This document shows, piece by piece, positions 9,501 through 16,942 of a stretch of 64,000 bases of DNA. The translations under genes were made by a program, and so were the position numbers. The first letter of the stretch is position 1, and each line of letters opens with the position of its first letter. The DNA comes from CBDBES01 sp965204465 (GTDB lineage Bacteria > Spirochaetota > Leptospiria > Turneriellales > CBDBES01): NCBI GenBank assembly GCA_965204465.1, contig CBDBES010000002.1, positions 372,001-436,000 of the forward strand. The letters run 5' to 3'. The notes under the pieces were generated by a model. The model did no database searches. It had not been told where the DNA came from and worked only from the letters and a program-made list of their open reading frames with translations.

Positions 9501-12242
9501 TTTCTTATAATGGATCAACCATTCCAGATTAGCTAAAATTGCTTCTTCCTTCGTATCAAAGTCTACTTTTATTCTTGTCCAGCTCGCACAATGACTGGAG
9601 TTTCGATAGCGACGGTCTTTACTAGGCCTTAGATAGGCATAAAGTGTATATCCGTGGTTTCCTCCTCCCGCGTGTCCCCAACAATGATCACTTAGTTTCA
9701 TGGGGCGATAAATATTTTCATACATTTTAAATACACCTTCATTGGCGGTGGATAAGAAGGTACTATTTGGATATCTTAAAGCCCTATCTCTCCTATCTCC
9801 TGCTCTTGAAAAAGCATCTCTTTCACCAGAGGCACCCATTGGTATGAAATAATTTCTATCATTTATGCAACGCCCCGCGTGACTTGAAGGAAACTTGCCG
9901 ATACCCCAACCACCTCCTTTGCAAAAAGATGCCTTATAGCTATCTGTATAAAAGGTGCTTTTATATTTTAATTTGCCTCCATTGGGAGCTTTGCCTTTAT
10001 AAGTATATGGTCCATATCCCTGCCATCCAATGAATTGAAACTGCCCCATTACCCAATCCGCCATTCTCGCACCGTTGGAAATAATGTCTCCCTGGTGAAT
10101 AGAAAACTTTCCCTTTAATAGGTTCGGAGTATAAAAACTTTCAGGTCGGGGAGCCGGACTATTTATTTCATACGTTTGTTGCCCCCCGATGAGTCGTCTG
10201 GAATGAAATACCCCTGGGGTCAGAAGCTCATATAATGGCATATCCTCTACCAATAGGTACGGATTTCCATTCCTGAAGGTAGTCCAACTCAAAAATTGAC
10301 ATGCCGAATCCCCACCACTTTTATTCAATAGAGGAGTCGTGGATGTTACTAAGTATGGATCATCTGCGTCATATTGTCTTCGATAGCAAAAAGTAGCGGT
10401 AACAACAGTTTGTCCTTTTCGTCTTACACGTTTAAAACCGTCTCGTGAAATATCATTTTCACCTGTGGTCAATAAAGCGGAACGATGGGTCTGTACAGCG
10501 GGCCCCTCTTTGCTATCTAAAACACCAAAAGAACCAGAGAGAGAGTACAAAAAATAACTCATGAATGGGATTTTTCTATAATCTCTGTCAAAAGAGAAGC
10601 CTCCTTCTCCATTTAATAAGAATAGATTCAATAAGGAATATTGCAGTCTGGCTAAGTGATCCGTTAAATTCTTACTGGAATATTCGCCATGAATGATCTT
10701 TGTATCCTCTCTGTCGAAGACCCATTGATCGCTTTCTACCGAATAAAATTGATCTACCAGATAGTAATAATAATCCTGTATAAAACTCTGCAAAGGAGAT
10801 TCATTTGCATAAGAACGAGGTATATCCAAAAGAGTTCTCCCGTTACTTTGTATCATGTCTAGTCTGAATCTCTGATCAAAATTAGTCTCTGCGGCAGGAA
10901 GGGTATAGTTTGCTACCCGGAACAAACCTCCCTGATCATTTGTTGCGAGTCCTGGAGCATTCTTGAACATACCCTTGAATGTAGTGGATTCGCCCGTTGC
11001 GGATGTAAAAGTATCTCCCGTCCAAAGTTTTCTTTTTAGATTATTAAAATGATAGCCATGTTCATTATTGAAAACACTTTCAGCACCATATTCCGTATTG
11101 TATATCAATTCATTTTTTATATAATTATAGAACGGATTATTTATTATAATTGGTGTATGATTCTTTAGATCAGAAAGTTTGTCCAGATCACTGAATAAAC
11201 TTTGAACAAGCCATTCCAAAAGATACTCATTTTCCATGCCTGTGGCATCTGGATTTTTCTGTGTCAAAAAGGCGGCCCATTTATCTAATATAGAAACCCC
11301 ATCTTTATAAAGTTCCGTTTTAAATAGTAGAGGATATAAATAATTTATTAAGTAGTCTATAAGACCGACCTTAATTGGATCTGTCACAAGCCATTGCGCC
11401 AATGCTTCATCTATTTCTTTGACCATTTCACGATCCTCTAAAAAATTGATCACATCAGTTATCACTTCTTCGATATTCATTTCTTTGGTCATTTCAAGAA
11501 GCATTACTATATCCAAGTTGTCTATATCTATCTCATAGAGCCTATCTATATTTTTTTCTGTGGCATATTCCTGAATACTACAGAATAGACATCTGCTTAA
11601 TTCATAAATCTTATAGAGAGTTTCTCTTTCTTCTTCTATAGAAGGAAAAATGCTTTTAAATTCTTTGTTGGTGATATCACAATTTGCCCAAATGTCCTGT
11701 GATTGAAATGGTCTGTTCTCTGCACTGGAATAGAGGATGGAATCACTTCCAATCTTGAATAATAGCTTGGAAACTACATCTTTTAGAACGTATTTCGTAT
11801 GATGGATCAATTCCCTTACACTTTTTTCAGACATTTTTTCTAAGGATTCTCCTAATCTATCTAATTCTTCTAGATTTTCATCCTGCGTATAATAATCCAA
11901 AACTATCTTTAGAATACCAGAAACATCATCCAAAAGTAAGGGGATACTTGGATTTTCTTTCATTAAATAGGATAATCTGTTCAATAATATTACCGAAGTT
12001 TCTGTATCATAATTAAGAAAAGCAGCTAGTTCATCATTGAATTTTCGGAGATCAATATTAGAAAAAGCGCTTCTAAATGCAGGAACAGAGTTTAGTAAAT
12101 CTTTAAGTTTTATTTCTGATTCAGGATGATGCTTTTGAAATTTGATTTCTACTTCTTTATAGCAGGCAGAAAATAGGATCAAAAGGGATAAAATAAGGCT
12201 ACAGAATGTAGAATATCGTAATATGTTTTTTTTGCAATACAT
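6588..12242 (-). CDS. Giant lipoprotein of 1884 residues, function unknown
   Basis: I do not recognise this family. The N-terminus has a basic stretch, a hydrophobic core (about residues 13-26) and a lipobox-like LFSAC, so the mature protein should be lipidated and envelope-located. The body has no clear enzyme motif. It begins with about 350 mostly helical, acidic residues; the middle is rich in Gly, Tyr, Trp and Cys (about 400-1150) and looks beta-rich; the C-terminal third is again helical and acidic. Around residues 1635-1665 there is an EF-hand-like loop (D-L-N-E-N-D-L-V-D-E-E-E) followed by a DxDGDG calcium-binding-type motif. It is the first gene of the argH-lpxK-yggS run. Roles in adhesion or surface structure are guesses. 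Confidence 0.85.
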   Translation of the reverse strand: MYCKKNILRYSTFCSLILSLLILFSACYKEVEIKFQKHHPESEIKLKDLLNSVPAFRSAFSNIDLRKFNDELAAFLNYDTETSVILLNRLSYLMKENPSIPLLLDDVSGILKIVLDYYTQDENLEELDRLGESLEKMSEKSVRELIHHTKYVLKDVVSKLLFKIGSDSILYSSAENRPFQSQDIWANCDITNKEFKSIFPSIEEERETLYKIYELSRCLFCSIQEYATEKNIDRLYEIDIDNLDIVMLLEMTKEMNIEEVITDVINFLEDREMVKEIDEALAQWLVTDPIKVGLIDYLINYLYPLLFKTELYKDGVSILDKWAAFLTQKNPDATGMENEYLLEWLVQSLFSDLDKLSDLKNHTPIIINNPFYNYIKNELIYNTEYGAESVFNNEHGYHFNNLKRKLWTGDTFTSATGESTTFKGMFKNAPGLATNDQGGLFRVANYTLPAAETNFDQRFRLDMIQSNGRTLLDIPRSYANESPLQSFIQDYYYYLVDQFYSVESDQWVFDREDTKIIHGEYSSKNLTDHLARLQYSLLNLFLLNGEGGFSFDRDYRKIPFMSYFLYSLSGSFGVLDSKEGPAVQTHRSALLTTGENDISRDGFKRVRRKGQTVVTATFCYRRQYDADDPYLVTSTTPLLNKSGGDSACQFLSWTTFRNGNPYLLVEDMPLYELLTPGVFHSRRLIGGQQTYEINSPAPRPESFYTPNLLKGKFSIHQGDIISNGARMADWVMGQFQFIGWQGYGPYTYKGKAPNGGKLKYKSTFYTDSYKASFCKGGGWGIGKFPSSHAGRCINDRNYFIPMGASGERDAFSRAGDRRDRALRYPNSTFLSTANEGVFKMYENIYRPMKLSDHCWGHAGGGNHGYTLYAYLRPSKDRRYRNSSHCASWTRIKVDFDTKEEAILANLEWLIHYKKFVVIIPNYILGNKKVGANFYGTTMASFTITIGNGVSGLISAKLADSEDGKSAAYKNNGRWNNDSSYPMLEMNDLGVIRGCNKSEECNVNGKRGFVRLPESEYKNATGMDIMLLSTFYRTSFEKSDSSITVDMTGHKWGSGVPNVETETMNGIGRPTQDFQKALSPLLSLVSSFTKREILTNPNNATSLRQDILKFIPFFKLYLGQDIYNANGQPGPDGTIDVIQRYNRSIIYPGCKNEVGKTISYCTTAKDMPYIPRVNGVSYPSNYDQETGRIMEWSTYTGRSEKKFSAFVSLFTQMMRTFHSGGDIVKCNGNIARQENVDDICIKYFKKHGYRKYLGDFLEAFVSLNESKQAIDSSGEILLQPEYNSNAMLNKLTETSPGARNGLIINALRSLHFSKLKSMVEETIFIVNDILKNIANNFSIIENNSGNNSIHSIDKLRYFLTQDVITEGVFDSNFLGNNGSTADPIEEMKNAIHYLRRFIQDRELNHALVLGPDKINAYLYESNSSFNIPFTSSELEFWIDFIKHILNKHDKYGNYNLEKILDFLGEEDLLLEVKNIFYDLDIDRASDLIDWLPSLIERLDKTLDTDIGTDLKNKILEPFLGDSLCSASPTMYYHDFDENGQYSAKMLYLSGQAYIVNSDAGQHCKLKDDFSYLDLKKYHLNIKYLATQLNNAIKEIQETDIDRFLGYIYDIEDIDQVIVDLKNELIDDLYELEFEEISIDLNENDLVDEEEFLDIDGDGNHSDFNPRDLLTYAKSKMQEYIVEEKKDVSEEGTRIVLKNTPKALLRLMDDLLNPYHPNCIESLEGANCDYISSKILKTQKTFADLIDFTPEELHSFRDFIAKFVYDEPEKRYTHLLSSSSEHLPVILKSFKGHYERIIQMTLHDYEVNGFLPYVTNVLKVDKEKYTTKDFLEDIKILLNSKVMREYETPDTFWWQFSDLIAGFGAYASSQRGIKWDNNNELANLLK

Positions 12243-12401
12243 AAAGAATTTATATATGATCTATGATGTATTTTTTCGAGGAAAGCCAATCTTTTATAGC
12301 AAAAATAATTGTCTCATAGTTTGTCAAGTTATTTTTCAATAAAATTATAGAAACCTTGGCAACTATATACTTTATTGTACAAGGTAATTTTTTTGTAAAT
12401 G

Positions 12402-12527
12402 AAAGGGCCGATCTAACTCGACACGTCCTATGACATCCCAAGAGAATTATCAATAGGACAAGAAAGATCAGCCCTTTAATCTCTTGGGACGCCTTAGCAG
12501 GTGTCGAGTCTGCTTCCCATTTAAGGC
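12402..12527. other. Interleaved inverted-repeat structure, possible noncoding RNA
   Basis: Five complementary segment pairs lie within 126 bp. A 12402-12414 pairs with 12465-12477 (12 of 13); B 12417-12424 with 12501-12508 (8/8); C 12425-12431 with 12453-12459 (7/7); D 12436-12445 with 12480-12489 (10/10); E 12491-12500 with 12510-12513 plus 12522-12527. A and C nest together, B and D nest together, and the two nested sets cross each other. Copy B' sits in the loop of hairpin E. The segment is clearly GC-richer than its flanks, as structured RNAs are in AT-rich genomes. Neither strand has a convincing promoter or terminator, and it matches no RNA family I know (not tmRNA, SRP or RNase P by their core motifs). 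Confidence 0.5.
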
Positions 12528-12563
12528 AAAGGTTATTCTATTTATCGGATTTTTTAATCTTTT

Positions 12564-12707
12564 TTAAGATAGAAATTTTTTCTCCTTTGTGATTATAGTA
12601 TCTTTTTCTTTTTTAGATATTACTTTTGAATTAGCATTATTGACTGTTTTTTTTAAAAAGTCATTAAAAGATATGTTAATTTTAAATCTATGCTCTTTTC
12701 TACCCAT
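12564..12707 (-). CDS. Small lysine-rich hypothetical protein, 47 residues
   Basis: An ATG with an AGGAA-type ribosome binding site 7-8 bp upstream opens a 47-residue frame beginning MGRKEHRFKINISFNDFLKK. It is basic, with no membrane segment. Its pattern, a basic start followed by a short amphipathic ISFNDFLKKTV stretch and a Lys-rich tail, resembles small cytoplasmic proteins of unknown role, but I recognise no family. It lies alone in the 584-bp gap between the giant lipoprotein gene and the next (+) gene. AT-rich chance frames of this length are common, so confidence is low. Confidence 0.3.
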   Translation of the reverse strand: MGRKEHRFKINISFNDFLKKTVNNANSKVISKKEKDTIITKEKKFLS

Positions 12708-12826
12708 TGATTCATTCCTTATAATGACCTAAGATTAACTTTTTTTACTTCGTATAAAAAATTTCTCGACATTAAATTGAATCTAAATTAAAGATTTAAT
12801 ATCTTATGAATCAAGGAGGAGAAAAA

Positions 12827-13231
12827 ATGGAAAAATTACTGTCAGAAGAGCAAGCAACGGGGACTGCAGCGGAGGTATATGCGGACATCAAACAGAATTT
12901 TGGAATGATTCCCAACTTCTTTAAAGCTCAGGCTTCCGTTGACCCTGATTGGCTTAAGCTGAACTGGGAAAGAATGAAGCATATCATGTTATCATCCGAA
13001 GGATTGGATCGAAAAACTAAAGAGTTGATAGCATTCACTGTGTCCCAGGTAAATAAATCTGAGTATTGTAGCCTCGCTCATGAAACGATGGCCCTCATGA
13101 ACGGTGCGACAGAACTAGAGATAAATCAGACCAAGCAGATCATTGAGTTATTCTCTAGCTTCAATGCTATCTGTAGTAACCTGTCTGTGCCATCCGATAT
13201 TAGCCCTGCAATGCTTAAAAACAAAAAATAG
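12827..13231 (+). CDS. Carboxymuconolactone decarboxylase / AhpD-like peroxidase-related protein
   Basis: The all-helical AhpD-like fold is indicated by GMIPNFFKAQASVDPDWLKL, RKTKELIAFTVSQVNKSEYC and the CxxxH segment YCSLAH. Typical redox-active members carry CxxC three residues before the His; here the first position is Ser (SEYC), so only one of the two cysteines is kept and disulfide-based peroxidase activity is uncertain. The start at 12827 was chosen because AAGGAGG lies just before it; an upstream in-frame ATG at 12806 precedes that RBS. Length is 134 residues. The gene stands alone between two accessory gaps. Confidence 0.8.
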   Translation: MEKLLSEEQATGTAAEVYADIKQNFGMIPNFFKAQASVDPDWLKLNWERMKHIMLSSEGLDRKTKELIAFTVSQVNKSEYCSLAHETMALMNGATELEINQTKQIIELFSSFNAICSNLSVPSDISPAMLKNKK

Positions 13232-13568
13232 AACTTGGCTGTCCATTTGAGCGTTAAACTGTTCCGCTTTTCCATTTAGTTAAGAATTTTTTGGAAGGAT
13301 TTCATAAGAACAGCAGCCAGGTTGGTAATTTATGCTCAATACCTGCTTCTCTTAAATATTCTTAAAGCCACTGATCACAGACTTTTTTTTTCTCTTGGGA
13401 AACATATTTAGAAGTAAACTCAACTCCATTATCTGTTTGTACTTTTTGTGGTATCTTAAATTTTTCCACAAATTTTTTGATCCCATTGGTAGCTTCATAG
13501 TTGCTATGTTCATCAGCTATGTGTACAAAGTACAGCCTAACGGCATTGGTTATTGTAAATTGTAACAA
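13232..13568 (-). pseudogene. Decayed DDE (rve-type) transposase fragment
   Basis: On the minus strand the frame contains NAVRLYFVHIADEHSNYEAT and QTDNGVEFTSKY, the second catalytic-aspartate region of rve-core transposases (IS481/IS3-like). It then hits a stop after CDQWL, resumes as EYLREAGIEHKL, and after a frame change shows NGKAEQFNAQMDSQVL, corresponding to the NGKxERFN motif near the catalytic Glu. The N-terminal DNA-binding part and the element ends are missing. At least two in-frame stops and one frameshift mark it as dead. The 40-bp repeat found at two other loci is part of this remnant (13518-13557). Confidence 0.8.
13518..13557 (+). repeat. 40-bp dispersed repeat, copy 1
   Basis: The sequence starting TATGTGTACAAAGTACAGCC and ending GGTTATTGTA occurs identically at 13518-13557, 17446-17485 (reverse) and 35178-35217. 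In this copy it lies inside the transposase relic, where its reverse complement encodes TITNAVRLYFVHI. It contains the short palindrome TGTACAAAGTACA. Confidence 0.85.
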
Positions 13569-13648
13569 ATTTATTCCTTGACAAGTGATCTATGAATTCT
13601 GAAATGAGAATTGAAATTGTTTAATAAATAAACTATTTTTACTAAAAT

Positions 13649-14128
13649 ATGTTTAAAAAAGAAGATTATGTGGTTTACCCAATACATGGTGTGGGTAAAA
13701 TTATAGAAATTGCTATGAAAACCATTTTAGGCAAACGAAATGAATACTTTGTAATAGAGTTAATAAATACTAAAATGAAGGCCATGATTCCTACGCAAAA
13801 TGCAGAGGAAATTGGCTTAAGACATATTATTACAAAAAAAGATGTCAACAAAATAATTAAACTATTGCAGAATGAATCCACAGAACAGGAAGAAGACTGG
13901 AAAATTCGTTATCAGAATAATCTGCTGAAAATAAAATCCGGTTCTATCCATTCGGTGGCTGAAGTCTGCCGTAATTTGTATAAAAGGGCTAAGGACAAAG
14001 AGCTTTCGATCATGGAAAGAAAACTCTATGAGTCAGCCTATTCGTTGATCACCAATGAAATAGCCCTTACAAAACAAATAGAAATAGAAGAAGCAGGAAG
14101 TCTTATTTCAGAAGTTTTGTCTAAATAG
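13649..14128 (+). CDS. CarD-family RNA polymerase-binding transcription regulator
   Basis: CarD proteins bind the RNA polymerase beta subunit and stabilise open promoter complexes. The N-terminal RNAP-interaction module is clear: FKKEDYVVYPIHGVGKI, then EYFVIEL and MIPTQNAEEIGLR. The C-terminal helical DNA-binding part follows from about residue 65, with SVAEVCRNLYKRAKDKELS and ERKLYESAYSLI. The length of 159 is typical. The gene heads a run with the PIN/TRAM protein, ispD and ispF, an arrangement also known in Firmicutes. There is little of a Shine-Dalgarno sequence before the ATG. Confidence 0.92.
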   Translation: MFKKEDYVVYPIHGVGKIIEIAMKTILGKRNEYFVIELINTKMKAMIPTQNAEEIGLRHIITKKDVNKIIKLLQNESTEQEEDWKIRYQNNLLKIKSGSIHSVAEVCRNLYKRAKDKELSIMERKLYESAYSLITNEIALTKQIEIEEAGSLISEVLSK

Positions 14129-14190
14129 AAGGCGTTTGTAGCGAAACCAGATAATCTTCTTTAAAATTATTTTTTAAAGGAGATAAAAAA

Positions 14191-15192
14191 ATGAAACAAT
14201 GGTTTAATTATGCTATTGCTACGACAGCATCTTTGTTCGTATTCTTTTTAGATCAATCACAATCTGGTCTAATAGCTGGAATAGTCATTTTTGGGCTTAT
14301 CATCGGGACAATAGCATCCATAGATTTTTTAGATGGAAGATACAGCATACGATTGGTTTTATACTCACTCTCTGGATTCTTAGTGACATTAACTGTCTTT
14401 GGCATAGCCTATTCTATGTTTTCTAAATTTCCTGTCTATATATTTTGGGGTCTTTGGGGATTTTTTTCGTCCTTATCCACTTATTTTTGCTATCTTTATC
14501 AGAAAAATAAGGCACTAGGGAGATTGCCGCAACAAAGAGAAAATAAAGAGTCAGTCTCTGAAGAAAAAAAAGAAGAAAACACTTACAAAAGAAAAGCAAG
14601 AATATTAGATACAAGCGTCATAATAGACGGAAGGATCATCGATATTGTGAGGAGTGGCTTTGTAGAAGGCCCTTTTATAGTACCAAATTTTGTTTTAAGA
14701 GAAATACAACTGATCTCTGATTCCGGGGATGCCATAAAAAGAAGTAGAGGCAGAAGAGGACTGGATATGCTCAACGAACTTCAAAAAGGGGAAGGTATGG
14801 AGATGGAGATATCTTATACGGACTATTCAGATATACGCGAAGTGGATGCAAAACTCATTCGATTGACTAAAGAAATGGATGGAATATTGGTTACCAATGA
14901 TTTTAATCTGAATAAAGTGGCCAAATTGCAGGGGCTTCCTATATGGAATATCAATCGTCTAACGAATGCACTAAAGCCAGTTGTATTGCCAGGGGAAGAA
15001 ATGGAAATAGAAATCGTTAAAGAAGGAAAAGACGAAAACCAGGGAATTGGTTACCTGGATGATGGTACGATGGTAGTGGTTGGCGGTGGAGGGGGCAAAG
15101 TGCAAAATAAAAAGGTTCGTGTTTCTGTTACGAGTGTGATACAAACAAATGCAGGCAAAATGATATTCACAAAATTAGAAGGAAAAGACTAA
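14191..15192 (+). CDS. PIN and TRAM domain membrane protein (YacL-like)
   Basis: About four membrane segments occupy residues 1-105, followed by a charged linker, a PIN-type nuclease domain (about 136-255) and a C-terminal TRAM domain (about 265-330). PIN acidic residues are visible in RILDTSVIIDGR, in the RSRGRRGLDML segment and in VTNDFNLNKVA. The TRAM domain, a likely RNA-binding module, holds the Gly-rich GTMVVVGGGGGKVQNK. B. subtilis YacL is the best-known relative; the substrate is unknown. A good AAAGGAG precedes the ATG. It lies between carD and ispD. Confidence 0.9.
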   Translation: MKQWFNYAIATTASLFVFFLDQSQSGLIAGIVIFGLIIGTIASIDFLDGRYSIRLVLYSLSGFLVTLTVFGIAYSMFSKFPVYIFWGLWGFFSSLSTYFCYLYQKNKALGRLPQQRENKESVSEEKKEENTYKRKARILDTSVIIDGRIIDIVRSGFVEGPFIVPNFVLREIQLISDSGDAIKRSRGRRGLDMLNELQKGEGMEMEISYTDYSDIREVDAKLIRLTKEMDGILVTNDFNLNKVAKLQGLPIWNINRLTNALKPVVLPGEEMEIEIVKEGKDENQGIGYLDDGTMVVVGGGGGKVQNKKVRVSVTSVIQTNAGKMIFTKLEGKD

Positions 15193-15194
15193 TT

Positions 15195-15938
15195 CTGAAT
15201 ACAGACATTGGATCCAATAAAAAGTTTGTATTACTTCTATTGATGTCAGGCATAGGAAGTAGATTTAAGGCAGATGTTCCAAAGCAATATTTTTTGTTTA
15301 AAGATAAAGAAACCGAACGCGTTCTCTTTTATCACACGACTCTTAAACTACTCAAAAATATTCCTTTTACATCTGTCATTTTTGTAGTAAGGCAAGATCA
15401 TCTCAAATCTGATTTTTTTTTAGCGTCTTATCAAAAAATAAAGAAAGAATATCCTAATGTTTCTTTTTATTCTACTTCAGGAGGGAAAACCAGACACCAG
15501 AGTTTAGAAAAAGGCTTTTATTTTTTAAAAGAAAAAATAAAACCAGATGATCTGGTCCTCTCTGTTCATGACGCAAATAGGCCCTATCTAACAGATACAT
15601 TTTTAAAAAATTCCTGGCAGGAAATGAAAAAAATTTCTATTGAAAAACCATGCAGTGTTCCTATATTGCATAATACAGACTCTCTTTTAGAAAAAGACTC
15701 AGATCAGATACAATATTTGAAAAGAGAAAAGATTTTTAGAATACAGACTCCTCAGCTCATTTGGGGCGCTGCAATAGAAAAAGCCTTCATCCAAAAAAAA
15801 AGATCATATCCTCAAGGAAAAGAATGGCAAGATGAGGGTTCGTTTATGCAACAAATGGGATTTCCATTATCCACCTATCAGGGAGATGCTACGAATCAGA
15901 AGATCACATATAGAGAGGATATACAGGAAATATTATAA
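15195..15938 (+). CDS. ispD: 2-C-methyl-D-erythritol 4-phosphate cytidylyltransferase IspD
   Basis: IspD transfers CMP from CTP to methylerythritol phosphate in the MEP isoprenoid pathway. The CTP-binding loop LLMSGIGSRFKADVPKQYF, the central SVHDANRPYL (usual VHDAARP) and a C-terminal EWQDEGSFMQQMG region identify it. The first conventional start codons (TTG 15240, ATG 15243) fall inside the first beta strand. The frame stays open upstream (KKFVLLLLMSG) to the previous stop, with only CTG 15195 or ATT codons 15192 and 15207 available, so I place the start at CTG with caution. The gene lies next to ispF, the enzyme two steps later. Confidence 0.85.
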   Translation: MNTDIGSNKKFVLLLLMSGIGSRFKADVPKQYFLFKDKETERVLFYHTTLKLLKNIPFTSVIFVVRQDHLKSDFFLASYQKIKKEYPNVSFYSTSGGKTRHQSLEKGFYFLKEKIKPDDLVLSVHDANRPYLTDTFLKNSWQEMKKISIEKPCSVPILHNTDSLLEKDSDQIQYLKREKIFRIQTPQLIWGAAIEKAFIQKKRSYPQGKEWQDEGSFMQQMGFPLSTYQGDATNQKITYREDIQEIL

Positions 15939-15947
15939 AATAAATAT

Positions 15948-16430
15948 ATGTTCAGGATAGGCTATGGCTATGATATTCATCCGACTCAAAAAGGAGACCA
16001 TATTATAATGGGGGGAATTCGTATTCCATGTACTTTTTCTTTGAAGGGACATTCGGATGCGGATGTTCTTTTGCACTCCATCACAGACGCTATACTGGGA
16101 TCATTGGGATCCAGGGACATAGGATTTCATTTCCCTTCTAATGATATAAAGAATAAAAAAAGAAATAGTTCTGAATTCTTAAAATATGCCATTGAATTAA
16201 TGCATAATAGAAACTATGGAATATGCAATTTAGATGTGAATATAATATGCGAACAACCAAAGATCCAAGACCACAGAGATAAACTAGAGGCCAACATTGC
16301 TAAATTATTGCAAACAAATATTGATCTTGTAAACATAAAGGCAAAAACAAACGAAAAATTAGACTCTATAGGCAAAGGAAAAGCCATCGCCGTTCACTCC
16401 ATAGTACTTCTACAAAATTCAGTTGAATAA
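15948..16430 (+). CDS. ispF: 2-C-methyl-D-erythritol 2,4-cyclodiphosphate synthase IspF
   Basis: IspF cyclises CDP-ME 2-phosphate to MEcPP as a zinc-dependent trimer. The metal ligands are visible: D9 and H11 in YGYDIHP and H43 in DVLLHSITDA. KGHSDADV and the C-terminal INIKAKTNEKLDSIG-type segment (IKAKTNEKL) are conserved. The length of 160 residues is normal. It follows ispD by 9 bp, giving an ispD-ispF pair; the intervening step gene ispE is not in this window. Confidence 0.95.
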   Translation: MFRIGYGYDIHPTQKGDHIIMGGIRIPCTFSLKGHSDADVLLHSITDAILGSLGSRDIGFHFPSNDIKNKKRNSSEFLKYAIELMHNRNYGICNLDVNIICEQPKIQDHRDKLEANIAKLLQTNIDLVNIKAKTNEKLDSIGKGKAIAVHSIVLLQNSVE

Positions 16431-16480
16431 TATCCAATTTTATATACTAAGCATTTTTTACTCTGGATGTAGAGTTAGCC

Positions 16481-16510
16481 AGTAGAAAAAATATTTGAAT
16501 ATTTTCTACT
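16481..16510 (+). terminator. Hairpin after ispF, probable terminator
   Basis: AGTAGAAAA at 16481-16489 pairs with TTTTCTACT ending at 16510, with further AT pairs inside, forming a near-perfect stem about 50 bp after the ispF stop. The loop is short (around TTGA). A strong U-tract is lacking, so efficiency is doubtful. Confidence 0.4.
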
Positions 16511-16522
16511 TTGATCTTTGCA

Positions 16523-16876
16523 ATGGAATATTTCAAGTATCATAACTTTAAAAGCGATAATTATAAAAGAGTTATGTCGAAACCTCCTAAGTTAATTGAA
16601 AATACTCAAGGAAATATACAAAAAGGATATCAGATCAAGCTGATCGTATCCATAGAAAAAAATAAAAAATTCATGTACAAAAATGAATTTATCGTTCCAA
16701 AGCTTTATGATCATATTAAAGAAGTACAATTTTGTATTCTAATGGACATAGAATATCGCTTGGGAAATACAATGTACTTTCGTTCTCCTAAAAAAGGGTA
16801 TGATCTGGTCTGCTATTCCAAGGAAGCGAGTGTAAATACTTATCTATCTTATAGAGTGTTTCCTGTTTTTAAATAA
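16523..16876 (+). CDS. Hypothetical protein, 117 residues
   Basis: The family is not recognised. The protein is basic and soluble-looking, without signal peptide or membrane segment; it begins MEYFKYHNFKSDNYKRVMSK and ends with an aromatic SYRVFPVF. The middle (residues about 37-75) alternates charged and hydrophobic residues, suggesting beta structure. ATG 16523 was preferred to an upstream TTG at 16511. It follows the hairpin after ispF and converges on the perR-like gene, with a 66-bp gap. Confidence 0.55.
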   Translation: MEYFKYHNFKSDNYKRVMSKPPKLIENTQGNIQKGYQIKLIVSIEKNKKFMYKNEFIVPKLYDHIKEVQFCILMDIEYRLGNTMYFRSPKKGYDLVCYSKEASVNTYLSYRVFPVFK

Positions 16877-16942
16877 AATCAGGTAACAGAATACCAATAC
16901 ATCCACTAAAATTTAAAACAAGGATATTCAAAAACGGAATAT

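Noticed and set aside
12293..12327. Promoter of the giant lipoprotein gene (TTGACA with TATAAA on the minus strand)
   Set aside because: The spacer is about 23 bp, too long for a sigma-70 promoter.
12250..12453. Minus-strand frame of 67 codons overlapping the interleaved repeats
   Set aside because: It has no RBS, no recognisable motif, and runs through the structured region; better explained as a chance frame.
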